Shown piece after piece: positions 1 to 5,953 of a stretch of DNA of 7,449 nucleotides. This DNA is from CAZGYE01 sp964530165 (GTDB taxonomy: Bacteria > Planctomycetota > Planctomycetia > Planctomycetales > Planctomycetaceae). Both the position numbers and the translations under genes were made by a program. Position 1 is the stretch's first letter; the number at the start of each line of letters is the position of its first letter. The stretch is taken from the NCBI GenBank assembly GCA_964530165.1, contig CAZGYE010000292.1:1-7449 (forward strand), given 5' to 3'. The notes below the pieces were generated by a model. The model searched no databases. It worked only from the letters and a program-made list of their open reading frames with translations, and was not told the origin of the DNA.

Positions 1-14
1 TCCGCCGCGGCGGA
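1..14. repeat. Perfect 14-bp palindrome at window edge
   Basis: The first 14 bases, TCCGCCGCGGCGGA, equal their own reverse complement. They are followed by CCTGTCCCCTGTTTC, which in reverse reads as a GGGGACAGG-type string. The left flank is outside the window, so I cannot tell whether the symmetry extends into a long hairpin, such as a terminator of the upstream gene or a dispersed palindromic repeat, or is only a short GC-rich coincidence. The rest of 15-141 shows no gene and no convincing promoter. Confidence 0.4.
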
Positions 15-141
15 CCTGTCCCCTGTTTCACCCGTTTCTCTGGGAAATCGCTCGGGATTTGGTCATACTGCCCGATAAGCGCGGCTGGTCCGCGCTGCAC
101 AATCGGGAACGAGTTCCGGAGATTTGAGAGTAGGCGCCCGC

Positions 142-3100
142 ATGAAGAACAGTCTGGTTGCGTGGTTGGTTTTTGTCGGTTTGATTCAAAGTCTCGTCAC
201 CGCGCAGGCCGGCAATTGGCCGATGTTCCGGTCGGACGCCGCCCGCAGTGGATACACATCGGAAACACTGCCCGCGAAACTGTCGCTCGCCTGGACGTAC
301 AAACCGCTCCACGCGCCCACGCCAGCCTGGCCGCGCGTGGAACGCATGCAGTTCGACCGGGCGCTGCACGTCGTGGTTGCCGATGGGACGCTCTTTTTCG
401 GCAGCTCCGCCGACGGGAAGGTCTACGCCTTGGATGCTGCCACCGGGAAAGAGAAATGGACTTTCTTCACCGATTCGCCGGTTCGCTTCGCGCCGGCCGT
501 TTGGAAGGACCGCGTGTTCGTCGCCAGCGATGACGGACACCTCTACTGCCTCGCTGCCGCTGACGGCACACTGATCCAAACATGGCAAGGCGGACCGAAG
601 GACGACCGGGTCCTCGGCAACGGCCACATGGTCTCCCGCTGGCCGGCGCGGGGCGGGCCGGTCGTTTTTGAGGACGTCCTGTATTACGCCGCCGGCATCT
701 GGCCGTCGGAAGGCCTCTTCGTTCACGCCATCGATCCGGAAACCGGAAAGACTTTGTGGACCAACGACGACTCCGGCGGCATCACCATGCCGCAGCCGCA
801 CGGCGGAGCGGTTGCTAAAAGCGGAGTGACGGCTCAAGGTTACTTGGTCGCCACGGCCAAGCTCTTGTTTGCTCCGACCGGGCGGGCCGTTCCCGCCGCC
901 TTCACTCGGGCCGACGGCAAGTTGAAGTATTATCGCCTGCAGAAATACATGCACAGCGGCGGAACACGGACAATGGCGGCCGGGCCGTTCCTGTACAACG
1001 GCGGATACGCGTATCAGGCCGACACCGGTGATCTGAGGGAGTCAATCGGTGCTGGAGTGGTCGCCTCGTTTCCGGAAGGCATCATTCACGGCAGTACGAA
1101 TCGGCTCCGCGCACTGCGGTGGATCGAAAAGCAGAGCAAAGACCGCAAGGGCAACTCGGTGACCTTGCCCGGCCACCAACAACTTTGGGCGATCGACAAC
1201 GTCGCCGGCGGGACGTCGCTGATTGTCGCCGGGCAGACAGTCGTCTCGGCAGGGGGAAAAACGATCAACACGGTCGATCTCCGGTCGAAACAGGTCACCT
1301 GGCAGACGGAAGTTGACGGGGCCGCACACGGGCTGGCGGTTGCCGACGGCCGGTTGTACGTCAGCACCGATCAAGGCGCCATCTCCTGTTTCTCGGCGGG
1401 CGCGGCAAAAGCGAGCACATTCGAGCGGTCCGTGACGAAATCCCCCTACGGCGAGAATGCGCTCTACGCTGCTGCCGCCCAGGAGATCATCAAGCAGTCG
1501 GGCGTCACGGCGGGCTACTGCGTCGATTTCGGCTGCGGCGACGGCCAATTGGCATTCGAACTGGCCAAGCGGACCAAACTGCACATCTACGCCATCGACG
1601 CCGATCCGCACAATGTCTCCGCCGCCCGGAAAAAACTCGATGCCGCCGGACTGTACGGCGTACGGGTCACCGTCCATTTGGGCGATCCCGCGAAGACCGC
1701 TTACCCCAAGTACTTCGCCAACCTGGCGGTTTCCGGGCGATCGGTTGCCGACGGTGCAGACGCTGTGAATCAAACAGAGATGGCCCGCCTGCAGCGGCCG
1801 TACGGCGGGGTGACGTGCATCGGCAAGCCGGGCGAGATGAAACTCTCTCGGCGAGGCGCACTGCCCACGGCCGGCAAATGGACCCATCTCTACTCAAACG
1901 CGGCGAACACGATCTGTTCGACGGACGAGATCAAAGGTCCCCTGAGCTTGTTATGGTTTCGCGACATCGACCTGGAAATGTCTCAGCGTCACGGCCGGGG
2001 TCCGTCGCCGTTGTGCGACGAAGGTCGTCTGTTTGCCGAGGGGCTGAACGGCCTTTGCGCGGTCGACGCCTACAACGGACAGCCGCTCTGGCAGTTCGAA
2101 CTGAAGGACGTGCTCTCACCTTACAATGCCGATCACCTGATGGGCACCGCCGGCACCGGCAGCAACTACTGCCTGGGCGAAAAGAGCGTCTACGTTCGCT
2201 ACAAGGGCCGCTGCTACCGGCTCGACGCGGCCACCGGAAAGAAACTGGCCGAGTTCAACCCCCCGAAACGCAAGGACGGCAAACCAGCCACTTGGGGATA
2301 CATCGCCTGCGTGGACGGCGTGCTGTATGGCTCGGTCGCTAACGTCGAGCACATCGTACGGCACTCCTGGCGCCGGGCCGACGACCAGATGGCGAAACTG
2401 TTCACCGAGTCGATGGTTTTGTTCGCCCTCGACGCGAAGAGCGGCAAGCTGCTGTGGCGCTACGATGCCAAGGAGTCGATTCGTCACAACGCCATCGCCA
2501 TCGGTGACGGCCGGGTGTTCCTCATCGACCGGAAATTGGCATTGGACGATTTGTTGTCTCGCGCGCCGGACCGCCGGGGAGGAAAACCGAAGCAACCTCC
2601 GGTCGGGCATCCCACGGGTGAGCTGGTGGTTCTGGACGCCAAGACCGGCAAGCGCTCGTGGTCGTCGACGGACGACATCTTCGGCACCATGCTCGCCTAC
2701 AGCGAGAAATTCGACATGTTGCTGCTCGCCTACCAATCGACGCGATTCAAACTGCCGTCGGAAGTGGGGGGCCGTATGGCCGTGTTCCGCGCCACCGACG
2801 GGTACCGCGTCTGGGACAAGAAGGTGAAGTACAACACACGGCCGTTGATCAACAACCGGACAATCATCGCGCTGGGCGGAGCGTGGGACTTGCTGACCGG
2901 TGCGGTGCAGCCGCTGGAGATAAAGAAATCGTACGGTTGCGGGCAGTTGGCCGGTTCGAAGCACCTGTTGCTGTTCCGCTCGGCGACGCTGGGCTACCAG
3001 GACTTGACGCGGAAGGCGGGCGTCGAGAACTTCGGCGGCATGCGTCCCGGTTGCTGGATCAACGCGTTGCCGGCCGGCGGGCTGGTCCTCATCCCCGACG

Positions 3101-3165
3101 CCTCGGCCGGATGCCGCTGCAGCTACCAAAACCGCACATGGATCGCTCTGAAGGGCAGCGATTAG
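142..3165 (+). CDS. Exported PQQ-like beta-propeller protein with internal SAM-methyltransferase-like domain
   Basis: This encodes 1007 residues from the ATG at 142. I prefer that start to an in-frame TTG at 124 because it opens directly with a signal peptide (MKN, hydrophobic residues 5-19, AQA cleavage motif at 21-23) and has a weak AGTAGG ribosome site 7 nt upstream. Residues ~24-430 form a first PQQ-like propeller with the LDxxTGKxxW repeat pattern (VYALDAATGKEKW, AIDPETGKTLW). Residues ~436-563 resemble a Rossmann-fold class I methyltransferase: motif I D462-F-G-C-G-D-G468, acidic strand-2 end IDAD at 485-488, and a late RPYGGVTCIGKP strand. Residues ~578-1007 are a second propeller half (GKWTHLYSNAANT, LDAATGKK, ALDAKSGKLLWRYDA, VLDAKTGKRSW). 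The C terminus has RPGCWIN and GCRCSY, with Cys971, 991 and 993. The real ligand or substrate is unknown. PQQ-like repeats often form scaffolds without binding PQQ, so dehydrogenase activity should not be assumed. It looks monocistronic and converges on pyrC. Confidence 0.9.
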   Translation: MKNSLVAWLVFVGLIQSLVTAQAGNWPMFRSDAARSGYTSETLPAKLSLAWTYKPLHAPTPAWPRVERMQFDRALHVVVADGTLFFGSSADGKVYALDAATGKEKWTFFTDSPVRFAPAVWKDRVFVASDDGHLYCLAAADGTLIQTWQGGPKDDRVLGNGHMVSRWPARGGPVVFEDVLYYAAGIWPSEGLFVHAIDPETGKTLWTNDDSGGITMPQPHGGAVAKSGVTAQGYLVATAKLLFAPTGRAVPAAFTRADGKLKYYRLQKYMHSGGTRTMAAGPFLYNGGYAYQADTGDLRESIGAGVVASFPEGIIHGSTNRLRALRWIEKQSKDRKGNSVTLPGHQQLWAIDNVAGGTSLIVAGQTVVSAGGKTINTVDLRSKQVTWQTEVDGAAHGLAVADGRLYVSTDQGAISCFSAGAAKASTFERSVTKSPYGENALYAAAAQEIIKQSGVTAGYCVDFGCGDGQLAFELAKRTKLHIYAIDADPHNVSAARKKLDAAGLYGVRVTVHLGDPAKTAYPKYFANLAVSGRSVADGADAVNQTEMARLQRPYGGVTCIGKPGEMKLSRRGALPTAGKWTHLYSNAANTICSTDEIKGPLSLLWFRDIDLEMSQRHGRGPSPLCDEGRLFAEGLNGLCAVDAYNGQPLWQFELKDVLSPYNADHLMGTAGTGSNYCLGEKSVYVRYKGRCYRLDAATGKKLAEFNPPKRKDGKPATWGYIACVDGVLYGSVANVEHIVRHSWRRADDQMAKLFTESMVLFALDAKSGKLLWRYDAKESIRHNAIAIGDGRVFLIDRKLALDDLLSRAPDRRGGKPKQPPVGHPTGELVVLDAKTGKRSWSSTDDIFGTMLAYSEKFDMLLLAYQSTRFKLPSEVGGRMAVFRATDGYRVWDKKVKYNTRPLINNRTIIALGGAWDLLTGAVQPLEIKKSYGCGQLAGSKHLLLFRSATLGYQDLTRKAGVENFGGMRPGCWINALPAGGLVLIPDASAGCRCSYQNRTWIALKGSD

Positions 3166-3189
3166 GCCATGACATCAGATCACAATACT

Positions 3190-3277
3190 TTTGGGTGTTG
3201 AATTCATTTCATTTCGCCGGCGCGCCCCGCAAGCGGGGCGGCTAAATGTTTGGGTGTTGAATTTCATTTCGCCGGCG
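3190..3277 (+). repeat. Duplicated AT-rich motif, each copy leading into a GC hairpin
   Basis: Two direct copies of a motif starting TTTGGGTGTTGAATT and ending CATTTCGCCGGCG lie at 3190-3222 and 3249-3277. They match throughout, except that the first copy is four bases longer in its ATTTC-rich middle. Each is followed by or merges into a GC-rich inverted repeat, so the intergenic spacer looks like a tandem duplication of a motif-plus-hairpin unit. It could be a dispersed intergenic repeat family or a locally duplicated terminator. Copy number elsewhere in the genome cannot be seen here. Confidence 0.65.
3223..3240 (+). terminator. GC-rich hairpin after the propeller gene
   Basis: CGCCCCGC, AA, GCGGGGCG forms a perfect 8-bp inverted repeat about 58 bp after the TAG stop at 3163-3165. 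It is followed by GGCTAAATGTTTG, not a clean U-tract, so rho-independent termination is plausible but not textbook. As an inverted repeat between convergent genes it could act in both directions. Confidence 0.5.
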
Positions 3278-3290
3278 GGCTTGCCCGGCG
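3270..3290 (-). terminator. Hairpin immediately downstream of pyrC
   Basis: CGCCGG at 3270-3275 pairs with CCGGCG at 3285-3290 around a 9-nt loop (an alternative inner pairing is GGGC/GCCC). It lies one base beyond the pyrC TGA at 3294-3292. On the minus strand it is followed by GAAATGAAATTC, which lacks a T-tract. I infer a role in ending or protecting the pyrBC transcript, with moderate to low certainty. Confidence 0.4.
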
Positions 3291-3291
3291 C

Positions 3292-4575
3292 TCACGCTTC
3301 GGCCGCGCGGTAGCGCACTTTTCCCGACACGATGACCGTGTGGACGCGGCTGCGGACGCTCCAGCCGTCGAAGGGGGTGTTTCTGCTCTGTGAGCGGAAC
3401 TTGGCCGCGTCGATCGTCCACTGGACGTCTGGATCGAAGAGCGTCACGTCGGCGTCGGCTCCGGGTCGAAGGGTCCCTTTGGGAATGCCGAGCACGCCGG
3501 CCGGGAAGACGGTCAACCGGGAAATCAGCTCCGGCCAGGTGAGGTGTCCTGGCTCGATCAGGACTTTCGCGCAGATGGGCAGTAACGTTTCGAGGCCGAC
3601 GATGCCGAACGGAACGAGGTCCAATTCGCGGTCCTTTTTCTCCTCGGCGTACGGCTGGTGATCGGAGCTGATGACGTCGATCGTGCCGTCCTTGAGCCCT
3701 TCGATGAGCGCATCAATATGTTCGGGACTGCGCAGGGGCGGGTCGACTTTGAAGTTCGAGTCGAACGACGCAAGCGCCTCGTCGGTGAGCGCCAGATGGT
3801 GCGGAGTGACCTCGGCCGTGACTTGTATGCCGCGTCTTTTCGCGCGGCGCACGTTCTCGACGCTGCCGGAGGTGGAAAGACACATCAGGTGCAACCGGCC
3901 GCCGGTCATTTCCGCCAGCGCGAGGTCTCGGCTGACCATGATTTCTTCGGCGGCGGCGGGCATGCCGCGCAGTCCCAGGAGCGTCGAGTAATAGCCCTCG
4001 TGCATGACGCCGCCGTCGACCAGTTCGGGGACCTGGGGGTGATTGAAGATGGGCCGATTGAACATTCGTGTATATTCGAGGGCCCGCCGCATGACCTCGG
4101 CATTGGCGACCGGACGTTTTGCGTCGGTGAAGGCGACGGCGCCGGCTTCGACCAACTGGCCGATCTCCGCCAGTTCCTGGCCCGCGTTGTTTCTGGTGAC
4201 GGCCCCGAGCGGAAAGACATGACAATGCCCAGCCCGCTCCGCCTGCAGCAGAATGAACTCGGCGGCGGCGCGGTTGTCGACGACCGGCGAGGTGTCGGGC
4301 ATACAGGCGATGCTGGTCATTCCGCCGGCCAAGGCGGCGTGGGTGCCGCTGGCCGTGGTTTCGTCTTCTTCATTTCCAGGTTCGCGCAGCGAAACGTGCA
4401 CGTCAATCAGACCAGGGCAGACGATCAGTCCACTGGCGTCGATGAGCTCATCGGCCCCAGTCGCCTTGTCGTCGATAGCGACCACGCGTCCGTCGCGGAG
4501 CAGGAGATCGCCCGTACGGTCGATGTTCTGACTGGGATCGATGATTCGGCCGCCCCGAATCCGGATGGTGCTCAT
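3292..4575 (-). CDS. pyrC: Dihydroorotase homologue, probably non-catalytic PyrC' partner of PyrB
   Basis: This 427-residue amidohydrolase-fold protein is the usual length for a type I dihydroorotase, which cyclises carbamoyl aspartate to dihydroorotate in UMP synthesis. Family landmarks are clear: IIDPSQNID, PGLIDVHVSLREPG (53-67), AGGMTSIACMPDT, the GAVAFTD strand, VTAEVTPHHLALTDE, the PPLR motif, ISSDHQPY and a terminal GADADVTLFDP strand. The binuclear metal site is incomplete. H60, D151, H179 and D305 are present, but the second His of DxHxH is Ser62, and the His normally found in CHVST is Cys232. The usual FKxNPPLR has Asp278, the DHAPH motif ends in Tyr309, and the usual second Asp of TDDG is Ala152. 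This pattern recalls non-catalytic PyrC'/PyrX proteins (Pseudomonas pyrC'), which are needed for assembly of aspartate carbamoyltransferase. Its ATG overlaps the pyrB TGA by four bases, behind a strong GGAGGT at 4586-4581, five bases upstream, implying translational coupling. Inactivity is inferred, not shown. Confidence 0.93.
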   Translation of the reverse strand: MSTIRIRGGRIIDPSQNIDRTGDLLLRDGRVVAIDDKATGADELIDASGLIVCPGLIDVHVSLREPGNEEDETTASGTHAALAGGMTSIACMPDTSPVVDNRAAAEFILLQAERAGHCHVFPLGAVTRNNAGQELAEIGQLVEAGAVAFTDAKRPVANAEVMRRALEYTRMFNRPIFNHPQVPELVDGGVMHEGYYSTLLGLRGMPAAAEEIMVSRDLALAEMTGGRLHLMCLSTSGSVENVRRAKRRGIQVTAEVTPHHLALTDEALASFDSNFKVDPPLRSPEHIDALIEGLKDGTIDVISSDHQPYAEEKKDRELDLVPFGIVGLETLLPICAKVLIEPGHLTWPELISRLTVFPAGVLGIPKGTLRPGADADVTLFDPDVQWTIDAAKFRSQSRNTPFDGWSVRSRVHTVIVSGKVRYRAAEA

Positions 4576-5543
4576 CGCCCACCTCCGCGCGTCGCCTGAC
4601 CGAGCAAGTACAAACAGGCCATCCGAACCACAAGGCCGTTGGTCACCTGGCTGAGAATGACGGAATGGTTGCCGTCGGCCACCTCAGGCGTCAGCTCGAC
4701 CCCGCGGTTGATCGGCCCGGGGGCGAGGATCAGAATGTCGCTCTTGGCCTTGCGAATACGTTCCCCGTTCATTCCGAAGAGATGGGCATACTCGCGCAGC
4801 GAGGGGAAAAAGGCGCTGCGCTGCCGCTCGAACTGAATGCGCAGCAGGTTGATGCAGTCCGTTTCGGCGAGGATTTCGTCGAGGTTGTGGGAGACGGTGA
4901 CGCCGAGTTTCTCGACGTCGACGGGGATCAGCGTCGACGGACCGCAGACGATCACGCGTGCGCCGAGCTTCGTTAGCCCCCAAATGTCCGAGCGGGCCAC
5001 CCGGCTGTGCAAGATGTCGCCGACCAGCGCGACGGTCAGTCCGGCGATCGTTCCCCGCTGTTCACGGATGGTGAAGATGTCGAGCAGCGCCTGCGTGGGA
5101 TGTTCGTGGGTGCCGTCGCCGGCGTTCAGTACACTGGCCTTCAGGTGCTTGGCCAGCAAGTGCGGCGCTCCCGGCGTGCCGTGCCGCACCACAACCTGCG
5201 AAACGCCCATCGACTCGATGTTGAGCGCCGTATCGACAAAGGTTTCACCTTTCGACAGGCTGCTGCCGGCCGAGGAAAAATCAATGGTGTCGGCGCTGAG
5301 CCGTTTGGCCGCCAGGCTGAAGCTGGTGCGAGTCCGCGTCGAGGGTTCGAAGAACAAGTTGGCCACTACGGTTCCGGCCAATGCCCGCAGCTTCGTCTCG
5401 CCCTGCTCGGCCATCCGTTTGAATTCCGCCGCCTGGTCGAGAATCAACGTAATCTCTTCCGCACTCAGGTCTTCCAGCCCTAACAAGTGCTTCTTGGTCC
5501 AGCGGCTTTCCGGCGATGTCTGCCGGCCGGTCACAGAACTCAT
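4572..5543 (-). CDS. pyrB: Aspartate carbamoyltransferase catalytic subunit
   Basis: This 323-residue cytoplasmic enzyme condenses carbamoyl phosphate with aspartate, the first committed step of pyrimidine synthesis. The catalytic residues are all visible: FFEPSTRTRTSF (64-75) for carbamoyl phosphate binding, SSLSKGE with Lys98 (the 80s-loop equivalent), RHG with Arg120, HEHPTQ (146-151), GDILHSRVARS with Arg181, LLRIQFER with Arg235 and Gln237, and the PGP turn at 275-277 followed by INRGVEL. Length and motifs fit a normal active PyrB. The N terminus carries a short extension of about 15 residues before the first helix. The ATG at 5543 has an AGGAAGAGA purine stretch at 5562-5554, about 10 bases upstream, as a possible ribosome site. 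Its stop overlaps the start of the dihydroorotase homologue, so the two proteins are probably made in stoichiometric amounts and may form one complex. No pyrI-type regulatory subunit lies in the window, and I see no attenuator or PyrR-binding leader upstream. Confidence 0.97.
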   Translation of the reverse strand: MSSVTGRQTSPESRWTKKHLLGLEDLSAEEITLILDQAAEFKRMAEQGETKLRALAGTVVANLFFEPSTRTRTSFSLAAKRLSADTIDFSSAGSSLSKGETFVDTALNIESMGVSQVVVRHGTPGAPHLLAKHLKASVLNAGDGTHEHPTQALLDIFTIREQRGTIAGLTVALVGDILHSRVARSDIWGLTKLGARVIVCGPSTLIPVDVEKLGVTVSHNLDEILAETDCINLLRIQFERQRSAFFPSLREYAHLFGMNGERIRKAKSDILILAPGPINRGVELTPEVADGNHSVILSQVTNGLVVRMACLYLLGQATRGGGR

Positions 5544-5853
5544 GTGACTGTTGTCTCTTCCTGACCAGATGCCCTCTCGCTACGGCACCCACCATCCGCA
5601 GGCACCGGCTCCGATCGTACCACCCGCGCTGCCGACGTTCAACGGACATCGACCATCGGCCAGAGAATTCTTACGTCTCGAAGATGCAGCGACGTCGAGA
5701 ACGGTACGGTCTTTGGAGAGCTTGGGTTTCGTCAGAACGTTTGAACGCCTATCATGTGATTGGTCACTCGTTGACTCTTCGCCAGTAATTTCTAGGATTT
5801 CACGTGGCTTTCGGTGCTCGTTTTTGTCGCGGTCTGCGGCGTGGCGAGAGTGA
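5544..5853. other. Non-coding spacer upstream of pyrB
   Basis: These 310 bases lie between the pyrB start and the REPIN. Short open frames on the plus strand have no recognisable domain or good ribosome site, so I treat them as chance. The pyrB promoter should lie here on the minus strand, but I see no convincing -35/-10 pair for it. On the plus strand, TTGACT (5771-5776), a 16-base gap and TAGGAT (5793-5798) resemble a sigma-70 promoter pointing toward the REPIN and the 3' end of the kinase gene. One such match may be chance. Confidence 0.5.
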
Positions 5854-5930
5854 GTAGGTCAGGCTCCCGCCTGACATTTGCTGACCCTTGTTGGCGCACA
5901 TGATAAGCGTCAGGCAGGAGCCTGACCTAC
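5854..5930. repeat. REPIN-like pair of inverted REP hairpins
   Basis: Two 22-base arms, 5854-5875 and 5909-5930, are inverted copies with 21 of 22 matches, separated by 33 bases. Each arm is itself a hairpin: left GTCAGGC, TCCC, GCCTGAC; right GTCAGGC, AGGA, GCCTGAC. The outer end of each arm is the tetranucleotide GTAG, written CTAC on the right. GTAG followed by a short palindrome is the known layout of REP sequences mobilised by REP-associated tyrosine transposases (RAYTs), and two inverted REPs make a REPIN. It lies about 23 bases downstream of the kinase stop codon and may also fold as a strong RNA structure that protects the 3' end of that message or blocks read-through into pyrB. A smaller inverted repeat, AACTCT/AGAGTT (5934-5952), lies between it and the stop. 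No transposase gene is in the window. Confidence 0.85.
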
Positions 5931-5953
5931 AGTAACTCTTCAGTCCAGAGTTC

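Noticed and set aside
28..954. Long minus-strand open frame opposite the start of the propeller gene
   Set aside because: Its translation is Arg/Gly/Pro-rich with no domain, and it lies fully opposite a well-supported gene. It is the usual antisense shadow in GC-rich DNA.
2116..3129. 337-codon minus-strand open frame opposite the second propeller half
   Set aside because: No recognisable motif, and the opposite strand has clear PQQ-like repeats in a continuous frame.
142..3165. PQQ-dependent alcohol dehydrogenase
   Set aside because: Only the generic propeller repeats are visible. I see no heme CxxCH motif and no adjacent-Cys pair typical of quinoprotein dehydrogenases.
3658..4599. 313-codon plus-strand open frame opposite pyrC
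   Set aside because: No domain. The minus-strand dihydroorotase homologue explains the sequence and has a strong ribosome site.
5551..5853. Short plus-strand open frames in the spacer upstream of pyrB
   Set aside because: No ribosome site of note, no recognisable product, and several overlapping frames are open equally, as expected by chance.
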